Assembly (NCBI RefSeq): GCF_001953885.1
Contig: NZ_MQUS01000003.1
Span: 248,001 to 312,000, forward strand
Source of the DNA: Streptomyces sp. IMTB 2501
GTDB taxonomy: Bacteria; Actinomycetota; Actinomycetes; Streptomycetales; Streptomycetaceae
Length of the DNA: 64,000 nucleotides
Direction of reading: 5' to 3'
Position 1 is the stretch's first letter. Each line of letters begins with the position of its first letter. Under the pieces are notes generated by a model. It searched no databases. It saw only the letters and a program-made list of their open reading frames with translations, and had not been told where the DNA came from. A program made the position numbers and the translations under genes. Shown piece by piece: positions 49,783 through 57,761 of this stretch.

Positions 49783-51566
49783 GCCGACAGCCCGAAATCG
49801 TCGCGGCCCAGGGACTTGGCGATGGCCCGCTCCGTGATGGCCTTCGTCGCGCGGGCCGAGGCCGGACCAACCACCTTGGCGGCGGGCTCCTTATACCAGG
49901 GCCGCAGGTCGAGCATCGCCACCCGGATGCCGGTGGCGAGCAGCAGCGCCTTCCCCTTGGGGAGCGCGCGGATTGCGTCGGGGGGCAGGATCCGCTCGGT
50001 GCGCATGCTCACTGAGGTGGACTTGCCGCCGTCGCTGGTCGACACGGATGTGGTCTGAACGTCGTGGTCACCGACCTGCCTGCTGAGACGGTCGGCGAAG
50101 TCGGCGTCGTCGATGCCGCTTCCGATGATCTTGATGGTGGCGGCGGACCAGAGTGCGTCCATGCCCGCCTCGCCCCAGCACCGCTGGCCCTGCCGGTAGG
50201 ACTGCAGGATCGTCATCGGGATCACACCCCGTGAGCCCAGGTGGCTGTACAGGTCCGGGAGATCGGAGATCTTGCACACGTTGGCGGCCTCGTCGAGGAC
50301 GCACAGGGCAGGCGGGTCGAGCCGCCCACCGGAGCGCTCGGCGACGACCACGGCCGCGCGCATCACCGCGTCGGCCGCTGCGGCGATGATCGCCGATGCC
50401 GAGCCGCCGCCGTCCTTGCTGAGCAGGTACAACGTGTCGCGGGAGGTGGCGAACGCGGAGGGCTTGAACTCGGGAAGGTGCTTGCTGGGGGTGACCCAGG
50501 CGGCGACGTCCGGGTCGAGCAGGCAACTCGCGTACTGCCGCGCGGTCTCGTAGATGCCGTCCCGCGTTTCCGTGGCCCCGCTGACCGTGCCCTGGAGCTG
50601 GGCGGCGACCGCGTCGTGGCCGGCATCGGTGAGCAGGTCCACCGGAGTGCGGTCAGCAGGGGAGGCGAGCCAGGCCAGGACATCGGTGATCGGGCGCCGA
50701 TGGCTGGCGGCGGCCAGGAAAAGCGCGCCCAGCGTGTTGCTCGCGGCGGTGGACCAGAAGTCGGCGCCGCTGGATTCGTCGACGCTGGCGGCGACGAAAT
50801 GCCCGGCAAGGCGTTTCGCCCCGGCCAGGTCGCGGGCGTCGGCCAGGATGTCCCACCACATCTCGCGCGGGTGGTGGGCGATCTGCTGCGGGTCGAGCGT
50901 CCAGATCGTGCCGACCTTGGCTCGGGCGTCCACTGTCGCGGTGAAGGCGTCGTTCGCCGCCTTGTTCGAGGTCAGCAGCACCGGGCCGGGAGCGGCGAGG
51001 ATCGCGGGGATCGCCAGCCCGGACGTCTTGCCGGAGCGCGGGGCCATGATCGCGACGATCACGTCCTCCCAGGAGGCGCGGACCTCGGCTCGGCCCGGGG
51101 AGTGCGTGCCGAGGAGGATCCCGCGGTCGGCGGGAGTGACCTCTTTCTGTTTGAGATCGGACAGGCTCGGTCGCAGGCTCTTCGCCTTTGCGGTGATCTC
51201 CTTGTCCATCAGCGGGGCGAGATCTTGCTTGCGGGCGAGGCCGTTCTTCGCGCTGCCGCGCAGCCGCAGCCACAGGACCAGGCCGGTGACGGTGAGGCAG
51301 GCGGAGAGCAGTCCGGGGACGAGTCGCGCGCCGACCAGCAGGGCGGTGGAGCTCAGGTGCGGCCACAGCACGTCGGGGTGCATCAGCGCGTCGGTGGCCT
51401 TGAATGGTGCCCAAGGGCCGGTGCCGACAAGAGCGTTGGTGAGGTTGCCGGTCAGCCAGGCGAGGGAGCCGAAGGCGATGGCGGTGCCGAGGACGCCGAA
51501 CAGGAGGTAGAGAAGCGCGTCGGAGCCGGTGGTGGTCGAGGGTGCGCTGGTACGCGGGGCGGGCAT
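49779..51566 (-). CDS. Type IV coupling protein (TraG/VirD4-like ATPase)
   Basis: 595 residues from ATG 51566. Two membrane helices in the first 110 residues (LYLLFGVLGTAIAFGSLAWL, LVPGLLSACLTVTGLVLWLR). The RecA-like core has Walker A AIMAPRSGKTSG and Walker B ALCVLDEAANV, with FWSTAASNTLGALF and ILQSYRQGQRCWG typical of the family. It delivers the relaxase-DNA complex to the secretion channel and belongs with the relaxase at 33957 and the VirB-like genes upstream. A repeated leader precedes it. Confidence 0.92.
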   Translation of the reverse strand: MPAPRTSAPSTTTGSDALLYLLFGVLGTAIAFGSLAWLTGNLTNALVGTGPWAPFKATDALMHPDVLWPHLSSTALLVGARLVPGLLSACLTVTGLVLWLRLRGSAKNGLARKQDLAPLMDKEITAKAKSLRPSLSDLKQKEVTPADRGILLGTHSPGRAEVRASWEDVIVAIMAPRSGKTSGLAIPAILAAPGPVLLTSNKAANDAFTATVDARAKVGTIWTLDPQQIAHHPREMWWDILADARDLAGAKRLAGHFVAASVDESSGADFWSTAASNTLGALFLAAASHRRPITDVLAWLASPADRTPVDLLTDAGHDAVAAQLQGTVSGATETRDGIYETARQYASCLLDPDVAAWVTPSKHLPEFKPSAFATSRDTLYLLSKDGGGSASAIIAAAADAVMRAAVVVAERSGGRLDPPALCVLDEAANVCKISDLPDLYSHLGSRGVIPMTILQSYRQGQRCWGEAGMDALWSAATIKIIGSGIDDADFADRLSRQVGDHDVQTTSVSTSDGGKSTSVSMRTERILPPDAIRALPKGKALLLATGIRVAMLDLRPWYKEPAAKVVGPASARATKAITERAIAKSLGRDDFGLSA

Positions 51567-51640
51567 GGCGGATCCAGGGAGGGAGAGCGGACAAGGCGGG
51601 GCGGGGCGCGCGGCGCTCTTCTGCTGGTCATCGGGGCAGC
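51567..51640 (-). repeat. Leader repeat, copy 2
   Basis: Contains GATGACCAGCAGAAGAGCGC and the start-proximal CTGGATCCGCC joined to the ATG of the coupling-protein gene. Closest to the copy at 61317-61385 over the AGAAGAGCGCCGCGC core. Confidence 0.55.
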
Positions 51641-51672
51641 TCCTGCTCCGGGAAGGGGGTCGGTGGTCGAGA

Positions 51673-53148
51673 TCATCGGGTGCGCGGCGACCGGGGCGGT
51701 GGGGCGCTGGCAGGCGGTTCGGACGTCGCGCCAGCGGAGGGCGCGGTCCGCTGGACGGCGGCGTGCGGGAAGAAGAAGCGGGCGGCTCGCTGCCGGTCCG
51801 CTTCCGGGTTCTGGACGGCGGACGGTTGGGTATCCGCGACCGCGTCGTCGCCGAGAACGTCCCTGCGTAGCTCCCTGGTCCGTAGGGCAGGTACCTGCGG
51901 CGGGGGTACGGCTGTACCGTCTCCCGGAGACGGAGTTCCGAGTGCCGAAGACGCCTTGGCCTTGTCCGCTGCGGGCGACGTGGCGAGAGCCGCGTTTCGG
52001 GCGTCGGGCGTGGCGGGGGACTGCGTCTGAGCCTCGGCGCGGTCCTGCTGCGAGTAGCCGACACGGTGCAATTCGTGTCCCGCTCCGATGAGTTCAGACT
52101 GCGCTGCGCTGACGAACTCCGCAGCGAAGCCGAACCGGTCGGCGAGCGCATACGCCTCGTCGTCGAGGTCGGTGATCTGTTCGCCTGCCGTTTCCAGCGC
52201 TTCCCGGAGGCGTTCCAGGACGCCGTGCTCGGGATGAAGGAGGTGATCGACCGCCTGCGCAAGGCCGGCACCGTTCTCGGCGGCCCTGATCTGGTCGGTC
52301 AGCCGCAGGACTTCGGCTCCGGCGGTGTAGAGCCCGAGCGGGTGGGCGGGGGTGGTCAACCGGCTCGTGACGAGGTCGGGGTCCAGGTCGACGCTGTACC
52401 GGGCGGCGCGGAGCATCTCGGCTGCGTGGGAGGCCATGGCGACGCGCTGAGTCTGCGGTGTGGTGGTCGCCAGGCGGTGGCGTCGGCCGTACCAGTCCTC
52501 GATCTGCTGGAAACCGGCGTGCTTGAGGAGCGTGGCGGACAGGTCGTCGCTGGCGCCTTTCGCCGAGACGCTGCCGCTGGGCTCGATGTTGATGGTGATG
52601 TAGGGGGCAGGCACGTGGGTCTCCTGGGCGCGGGGCGTTGGGCGTGGGGCCGGGGGCAGGTGGCCGAGTTCGGTGGCGATGCGGTGGCACTCGGTCTGCA
52701 GGTGGAAGGCGTCGCGGTAGGCGTGGTGGACGCCGCCGTCCTCGCGGGCGAGGGTGGCCACGACGTGCACCAGGCGGGCCTGGTTGCGCACGGCGATCCA
52801 CCGGCAGGCGTCCGGATCGCCCTCCGGGGCGATGCCGGTGGCCGCCACCACCCGGCGGGCCACCTCGGCCCACTGCGAGTCGGTCAGGTCGGGGTGCCGG
52901 GGATCGGAGCGGACCGAGCAGACCCACACCGGCCGCTCGGGCGCTCGGGCCCCGAGGCGCTCGACGGGTGCGTCGAGGGCGTGGGCCAGGTACGCCAGCG
53001 CGTTGGGCTGGGCGAGCATCTCGATCGGGGCGCCGTGGCCGTCCCCCGCGATCAGGCGGGGGTTGGTGTGGTTGCCGCGCTCGCCCGGCCCGTACAGATA
53101 CTCAAGCAGGCTGACGGTGTGGCTGGCGCGCTGCAGGTGGGCGATCAC
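51673..53148 (-). CDS. Relaxase-fold protein with degenerate catalytic motif
   Basis: 491 residues from GTG 53148 (GAGGTAG upstream). Residues 1-140 parallel the active relaxase at 33957: LLEYLYGPGERGNHTNP (Tyr17, Tyr19), VWVCSVRSDP, TGIAPEGDPDACRWIAV. But motif III reads RNQARLVHV (122-129), so two of three metal-binding His are replaced (by Asn and Leu). A C-terminal domain follows (LLKHAGFQQIEDWYGRRHRL, AEMLRAARYSVDLDPDL), found in other proteins of this operon, and a Pro/Ala tail. It may keep DNA or relaxosome binding without nicking. Confidence 0.8.
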   Translation of the reverse strand: MIAHLQRASHTVSLLEYLYGPGERGNHTNPRLIAGDGHGAPIEMLAQPNALAYLAHALDAPVERLGARAPERPVWVCSVRSDPRHPDLTDSQWAEVARRVVAATGIAPEGDPDACRWIAVRNQARLVHVVATLAREDGGVHHAYRDAFHLQTECHRIATELGHLPPAPRPTPRAQETHVPAPYITINIEPSGSVSAKGASDDLSATLLKHAGFQQIEDWYGRRHRLATTTPQTQRVAMASHAAEMLRAARYSVDLDPDLVTSRLTTPAHPLGLYTAGAEVLRLTDQIRAAENGAGLAQAVDHLLHPEHGVLERLREALETAGEQITDLDDEAYALADRFGFAAEFVSAAQSELIGAGHELHRVGYSQQDRAEAQTQSPATPDARNAALATSPAADKAKASSALGTPSPGDGTAVPPPQVPALRTRELRRDVLGDDAVADTQPSAVQNPEADRQRAARFFFPHAAVQRTAPSAGATSEPPASAPPPRSPRTR

Positions 53149-53208
53149 GGCGTCTACCTCGAAGGGGAGTGGTGAACGGGAGCCGGGGTGGCCGGGCCGT
53201 CGGGGAGA

Positions 53209-53262
53209 GAGGATCTGCGGAATCCGCGATTTGGCCCGGCCGGAGATGGGTGATAGACGCCT
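53209..53262 (-). repeat. Intergenic repeat, copy 2
   Basis: On the plus strand: GAGGATCTGCGGAATCCGCG, ATTTGGCCCGGCCGG. GCGGAATCCGC inside it is an 11-base palindrome. It lies between the stop of the 53267 gene and the start of the relaxase-like gene. Confidence 0.55.
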
Positions 53263-53266
53263 GAGG

Positions 53267-53776
53267 TCACAGCGGCTCGTCGAGGCCTTGGGAGAAGGCG
53301 AAGTCCGCGCAGGCGGAGCGCGCGAAGTACGCGTCGTTGTGCAGCCGGGCCCAGCGGCCGTCCTGTCGGATGACGGTGGCGACGATGTCGAGCCCGTCGG
53401 TCGTGTTACGCAGGGCCGCCCACCGGCAGGCCGCCGGGTCGTCGTCCGGCTCGATGCCGGTGACGTCGAGGATCTCGTGCGTCAGCTCGAACCAGTCGTC
53501 GTCATCGAGTTCCTGGCCGGAGGTGTTGCGGATCGCGCAGTGCCAGGTGAGCCGCTGATACGCGCTGTGTCCGGTCCGCGGTTTCCGCAAAGCCAGGGGC
53601 TCGTCGAGCAGCCGAGCCAGGTACGGCAGGACGATGGCGTCCTGGGCGGTCAACTCAGGCGACCAGGCCGTGAGCAGGTAGGGGGCGAAGCCAGGCTCGC
53701 TGCGGTGGAGGTCGGCGAGCAGATCGGTGGTGCTCTCGATGCGCCGCACATCGCAACGCAGGAGGTATTCGGGCAT
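53267..53776 (-). CDS. Truncated relaxase-like protein lacking all catalytic histidines
   Basis: 169 residues from ATG 53776. It aligns by eye with the relaxase N-terminal domain: LTWHCAIRNTSGQELDDDDW (motif II region), GIEPDDDPAACRWAALRNTT, DGLDIVATVIRQDGRWARLH. The His triad is replaced by Asn, Gly and Asp. No domain follows. As a stand-alone nuclease-fold remnant with a preserved core it may be a regulatory subunit. It is directly upstream of the 491-residue relaxase-like gene, so the two may be tandem duplicates. Confidence 0.72.
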   Translation of the reverse strand: MPEYLLRCDVRRIESTTDLLADLHRSEPGFAPYLLTAWSPELTAQDAIVLPYLARLLDEPLALRKPRTGHSAYQRLTWHCAIRNTSGQELDDDDWFELTHEILDVTGIEPDDDPAACRWAALRNTTDGLDIVATVIRQDGRWARLHNDAYFARSACADFAFSQGLDEPL

Positions 53777-53839
53777 GGGGTATCCGCATCACTGGCAGGG
53801 AGAGAGATCCGGTGCCCCGCCGAAGCGGGGCACCGGGCG

Positions 53840-54337
53840 TCAAAAGTGGGGGTTCTCCGTGGGCCGGTCGGCTCCGGTGGCCGCCTCGAGCAGCTCGGTC
53901 AGGTCGCCGGGCTCGGAGGAGCGTTGATCAATCCACCAGCCGGCGCGGGTGATCGCGCGAGCCGCCTCCTCGATCTCCTCCCACTCCGCCTCGCTGGTCT
54001 CGCCTTCGAGGACCAGAGCGGTGTACGCGTCAGCCAGGACCTGATGGCGGCAGCGCACGCCCCAGGCGACGGCGCGCTCGCGGCCTTCGAGGGGCGGCAT
54101 TCGGTACTGTTCCGACCAGGCTTCGGACTCGGCCTGCTCTGCGGCGCGCTTGGCCTCCAGCCATGCGGACTTGTCCTGCTCGTCGCCCTCCTTCGCGGCC
54201 GGCCAACAGTCGGTGCACTCCTGCTTGGCGAGCCACTCGGCGAACCCCGCGCGACGGTCGGCCGCCCGGTCGGACAGGTCTCGCTCAGCCTGGTGCCCAC
54301 AGGAATGGGTGATCTGCCAAATGGTCTTCAAGGCCAT
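53840..54337 (-). CDS. Hypothetical protein with N-terminal zinc-ribbon-like motif
   Basis: 165 residues from ATG 54337 with AAGGAG upstream. HSCGH (residues 11-15) and ECTDCW (about 40-45) could bind zinc. A long charged helix follows (SAWLEAKRAAEQAESEAWSE), then RCRHQVLADAYTALVLEGE and a helix rich in Glu/Ala. Similar proteins occur on Streptomyces conjugative elements; function unknown. Confidence 0.7.
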   Translation of the reverse strand: MALKTIWQITHSCGHQAERDLSDRAADRRAGFAEWLAKQECTDCWPAAKEGDEQDKSAWLEAKRAAEQAESEAWSEQYRMPPLEGRERAVAWGVRCRHQVLADAYTALVLEGETSEAEWEEIEEAARAITRAGWWIDQRSSEPGDLTELLEAATGADRPTENPHF

Positions 54338-54363
54338 GGGAACTGCTCCTTACGGGAGTTGGG

Positions 54364-55137
54364 TCAGCGGTTGCGGGAGAACGCGATGCGCGGGTCCACC
54401 GGGCGGGCCGCCGGGCCGGAAGCGGCGGGCGCGGCAACCGGCGCCTTACCCGGCAGGCCGGCGCGGGCGGGACTGGCGGCGAGCGCGGCGGCGCTGATGG
54501 GGAACTTGTGAGTGGTGAAGCCCTGGCTGCGCTGGTGGCGCGCTGCCGTCGTGTGCGCGAGTGAGCGGCGCGCGGCTATGTCTTGGGCGAGAAGGGGCTG
54601 CACCGCCACCTGGAGGTCGGATCGGTGCATCGCCTGCGTGGCGGTGGCGACCTTGCCGAGTGCCTCGCTGCGGTCGGTGGTGATGGGCAGCGTGTAGATG
54701 TCCAGGCTCGGGTTATGCCGCCAGCCGTGCTCTTCCAGGAGGAGTCGGCCGCCGAGAGCGGAGGAACCGTCGGCGGTGGCGGCGACCACGCCGAGCTGCG
54801 GATGCTCGGCGAACGCGACGTCCGGCTCAACGCGCGGGGGCCGGTCACGGGCGGGCGCTGGTCCGGAGGCCAGCGAGGGGTCGAACGCGGCGTCCACGTC
54901 AACCCGGTAGCCGGCCTTGCGCAGCAGCGCGACGGCCCGGGTAGCGCGGCCCTGCCCATCACGCTGCTGGTTGGCCAGCGCGTACAGGCTGGGGTGGTCG
55001 GGGACGGGGTGGAAGTCGAATCCCTTCAACATCCAGGCACTTGCGGCCAGATGCTTCGGGTTGGAGGCGACTATGCCGAAGTCGGGGTGGCGGCCGACCG
55101 CGACGTCGGGAAGCAGGTCGTGCTCGGGGGTGGGCAT
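54364..55137 (-). CDS. Tandem-domain hypothetical protein of the transfer operon
   Basis: 257 residues from ATG 55137. Two related units: HPDFGIVASNPKHLAASAWM...GF...LYALANQQ...AVALLRKAGYRVDVD (about 15-85), and HPQLGVVAATADGSSALGGR...IYTLPITT...LQVAVQPLL (about 105-175). The same unit appears in the proteins at 51673 and 55235. A small alpha/beta module is likely. The C-terminus is Ala/Pro-rich. Unknown role; restricted to this kind of operon as far as I can tell. Confidence 0.7.
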   Translation of the reverse strand: MPTPEHDLLPDVAVGRHPDFGIVASNPKHLAASAWMLKGFDFHPVPDHPSLYALANQQRDGQGRATRAVALLRKAGYRVDVDAAFDPSLASGPAPARDRPPRVEPDVAFAEHPQLGVVAATADGSSALGGRLLLEEHGWRHNPSLDIYTLPITTDRSEALGKVATATQAMHRSDLQVAVQPLLAQDIAARRSLAHTTAARHQRSQGFTTHKFPISAAALAASPARAGLPGKAPVAAPAASGPAARPVDPRIAFSRNR

Positions 55138-55200
55138 GGCGGATCCATCCGGTGCGCGCAGAGGAAGAGGGGCGGTCGAGGGCGGGGATGGTTCTGCTGG
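55138..55200 (-). repeat. Leader repeat, copy 3 (divergent)
   Basis: Shares GGATGGATCCGCC joined to ATG and an ACCAGCAGAAC block with the other leaders, but the middle has drifted. Confidence 0.45.
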
Positions 55201-55234
55201 TGCGGGACACGGCGGGCTCCAAGCTGGGCAGCGG

Positions 55235-56380
55235 TCAGCGACCGGGTGCGGATGAGGGTCGGGCGGGAGGCGGGGAGGGACGTACCGCTGAAGCTGACGG
55301 CAGCGCGGCTGGGGTCGTGCGCCGTGCGGTCGGCGAGACCGCGAGAGCGGCGGCGACTCGGGGCGCCGCCGGTTCCTCCGGGGCGACCCGGTCCACTCGG
55401 GCCCGGACCCTGTCGGGGTGGCCGGTGTGCCGGTCGGCCAGCTCGCCGCGCATGGACCGAATCTCCAACGCGTAGGAGTCGAGCTTCTTGGTGATGTAAC
55501 GCAGCCGGTTCGCGTAGTGGGGATCGGCGGGTTCGCCCAGGCCCTCCCACCAGTCGGCCGTCGTGTTGAGGGACTCCACGACGCGCTGGAGAACACCGTC
55601 ACCGGGAGCGGTCAGCTCGCTCAGTGCGGCGACGGCCTCGCTTGTATGTGCCGCCGACCGGATGGACTGGGTCAGGTGGCCGATCCGGTCGCCGAGGCTG
55701 AGCCCGTGATCGCCAGGGGACGGCAGGCTGGGGTCGAGCAGGTCGGGATCGCACGAGACGTCGAAGCCCTCCGCCTGAAGCATGTCGAAGGCCCGGGTCA
55801 CCATCTGCCGCTGCTCGACCAGTTCGGTCATGGCGGAGGGCAGTCGGTGGAAGCGCTCGCGGAACAGCACGACGGGGACGAAGCCCCCACGGTGGAGCAC
55901 CGCGTCGGCAGCGCTCTCCTGGGCAGGTCGCCACAGTTCCGGTCGGGGCGGCACGCCGAGCTGATCCAGGCGCGTGTCGATAGCAGCGAGCAGGCAGGGG
56001 ATGCTGCCGCCATGCCGGGCGTGAGGACCGTCGGGCTCCGAGTCGTAGATCACTTCGTGGAGCGTGGAGTCGTCGGGATGCCCGCGCGTCACCAACCAGC
56101 TCTCCGGATACCCGGGCGGGTGGTCGGTAGGCGGTTCCTGCGGCGGAGAGATGATCAGGGCGCTGCCGTCGGTAAGTTCGGCGTGGACGATGTAGTCGCT
56201 GAGGCCGTACTCGACAGTGCAGGCCAGGCCGCGTTGCCGAAGCGGCGTGGTCAAGTGGCCGTACGGGTGCTCATGCTCCGACGTGCCGGCGGCGGCTTCC
56301 TGGACGAAGGATTCGCTGGTGCGCGCAGTGATGCGTGTGCCCTCGCGTTGGAGCATGACCAGGGTCTGATCGGGGCGCAT
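55235..56380 (-). CDS. Hypothetical protein with operon-specific module
   Basis: 381 residues from ATG 56380, GGAGAAG upstream. An N-terminal alpha/beta region (LVMLQREGTRITARTSESFV, LACTVEYGLSDYIVHAELTD, GSALIISPP) is followed by the recurring module (AADAVLHRGGFVPVVLFRER, FHRLPSAMTELVEQRQM, AFDMLQAEGFDVSCDPDLLD), a helical part (LQRVVESLNTTADWWEGLG) and a basic Pro/Ala tail. The function is unknown; conserved position beside the degenerate relaxases hints at a relaxosome or substrate-handling role. Confidence 0.7.
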   Translation of the reverse strand: MRPDQTLVMLQREGTRITARTSESFVQEAAAGTSEHEHPYGHLTTPLRQRGLACTVEYGLSDYIVHAELTDGSALIISPPQEPPTDHPPGYPESWLVTRGHPDDSTLHEVIYDSEPDGPHARHGGSIPCLLAAIDTRLDQLGVPPRPELWRPAQESAADAVLHRGGFVPVVLFRERFHRLPSAMTELVEQRQMVTRAFDMLQAEGFDVSCDPDLLDPSLPSPGDHGLSLGDRIGHLTQSIRSAAHTSEAVAALSELTAPGDGVLQRVVESLNTTADWWEGLGEPADPHYANRLRYITKKLDSYALEIRSMRGELADRHTGHPDRVRARVDRVAPEEPAAPRVAAALAVSPTARRTTPAALPSASAVRPSPPPARPSSAPGR

Positions 56381-56468
56381 GGGGGCTTCTCCATGGTCGG
56401 CCGTCCCCAGCGGTCGACGGCGGGAAGCCGCAGCCGCGCGGGGGCCGGTGGGGGTAGTGGTGTTCGTT

Positions 56469-56520
56469 GAGGATCCGGTGATCGGGCGGTTTGGCCTCGC
56501 CGGAAGTTGGCGCTAGAGCT
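56469..56520 (-). repeat. Intergenic repeat, copy 3
   Basis: On the plus strand: GAGGATCCGGTGATCGGGCG, GTTTGGCCTCGCCGG. The internal palindrome has degenerated. Located one base from the stop codon of the 56522 gene. Confidence 0.5.
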
Positions 56521-56521
56521 G

Positions 56522-57220
56522 TCAGCGCGAGCGGCGCGCGGCAGGGGGGTCCGGCGTTGCCGAGGCCGACGGCGAAGTGGCAGAGGCACCGCGCTGGCCG
56601 GAGGCGGATCGGGCCAGGGCCGCCTGGACGCGCCCGGTGTGTGCAGACAGGTCGACGCCGATCCGGTCGCTCAGGTGATCGGCAGCCCTGGCCAACGCCG
56701 CCCCGCTGTAGCGGAGTTCGTCGGCGTAGTGCCAGCCTTCGGAGTTGCGGATCTCGCGGGCTCGTTCCTCGTAGAGCTCCCGCGACCCGGGCATGGACCC
56801 CTCCATGAGCGCGATGACCTGATCCCACTCGCGGCGGATCTCGCCTGCTCGCTCCAGGACGGAGTCGATTCCCCGAAGGCGCAGCAGGTCGGCGCTGATC
56901 GGGCCGTCAAGATAGTCGGCCGGTTGCACGGCGGCCCGGACGCCAGCGAGGACTTCGGGGCCGTGGGTCAGGAAGGTCTCGACGTGTTCCCAGGCGGCGG
57001 TGTCCCGGGCCAGCTTGCCGTCGGTGTAGCCGGCTTCATCGACGGGCCAGCCGTCCTCGTCGCAGTACGAGTCGGAGACCGCGTCCCACTGGTCCGAAGC
57101 CTGCGTGATGCCGTCGGCGGCGGAGGCCAGGGCCTGGACGCGCGTCCGCCATGTCGCCCGCTCGCCGGCATCTTGCGGCTGGCGGTCAGGGGTGGCGGCG
57201 GAGTCGGGGGAGGTGGGCAT
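56522..57220 (-). CDS. Hypothetical helical protein
   Basis: 232 residues from ATG 57220 (GAGGAA upstream). Predicted coiled or helical-bundle: RTRVQALASAADGITQASDQ, AWEHVETFLTHGPEVLAGVR, RAGEIRREWDQVIALMEGSM, ALARAADHLSDRIGVD, with a Ser/Pro-rich tail. Aromatic-acidic SDSYCDEDGWPVDEAGYTDG is distinctive. No known family. Confidence 0.7.
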   Translation of the reverse strand: MPTSPDSAATPDRQPQDAGERATWRTRVQALASAADGITQASDQWDAVSDSYCDEDGWPVDEAGYTDGKLARDTAAWEHVETFLTHGPEVLAGVRAAVQPADYLDGPISADLLRLRGIDSVLERAGEIRREWDQVIALMEGSMPGSRELYEERAREIRNSEGWHYADELRYSGAALARAADHLSDRIGVDLSAHTGRVQAALARSASGQRGASATSPSASATPDPPAARRSR

Positions 57221-57248
57221 GGTCGTTCCTCGTTTCTGTACGGGCGCC

Positions 57249-57761
57249 TCACCGGGAACGCGGCAGCGAGCGCGTGACGGATGGTGGGACCGGAGCAGGA
57301 GCGTCGCTCTGCTGGCCGGGGGAAGTCCCCCGAGTCGACGCCGCTGGCGAGAGGCGGGCCGCTGTTGCTTGGTGCGGCCGGGAGCAGATCTCGTGGTCGA
57401 CGTTCTCCGGGACGAGATGCAGCTCCTCGCCGAGGTCGGTCAGCCGGGAGGCGATGGCGTCCAACTCGGACGCGCTGCTTCGGGCACCGTGGGTGCGACA
57501 CCACTCGGAGGCGGTTTCGAGCATCTGATGCAGGCGGGCCACCGCGCCGGAGTCCTCCGTAACGGCCTGGTGGAAAAGGTCGGTGAACTCCTCGGTTCGG
57601 GCTGTGGCGAGACAGTCGTTCCAGTCAGTGGCCGGTGCGCCGCTGTCCGGACTCGCGGCCGGGCCGGTCGTTGGGTGGCGCTGGAGCGGCGCTGCGTCCT
57701 CGACCGCACCGAGACCAGGGACGAGCCCGGACCGGGAACCCGCGACCCCACGGGGGCTCAC
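57249..57761 (-). CDS. Hypothetical helical protein coupled to the VirB4-like gene
   Basis: 170 residues from GTG 57761, overlapping the VirB4-like stop (GTGA). The central half is helical (TARTEEFTDLFHQAVTEDSG, LHQMLETASEWCRTHG, LDAIASRLTDLGEELHL), both ends are disordered. Coupling to VirB4 suggests a channel accessory; nothing more can be read. Confidence 0.68.
   Translation of the reverse strand: MSPRGVAGSRSGLVPGLGAVEDAAPLQRHPTTGPAASPDSGAPATDWNDCLATARTEEFTDLFHQAVTEDSGAVARLHQMLETASEWCRTHGARSSASELDAIASRLTDLGEELHLVPENVDHEICSRPHQATAARLSPAASTRGTSPGQQSDAPAPVPPSVTRSLPRSR

Noticed and set aside
51567..51672. Leader-encoded peptides (for example MTSRRAPRAPP) as regulatory uORFs
   Set aside because: The frames have no nearby stop codon and the shared signal is at nucleotide level; peptide conservation fails in copy 3.
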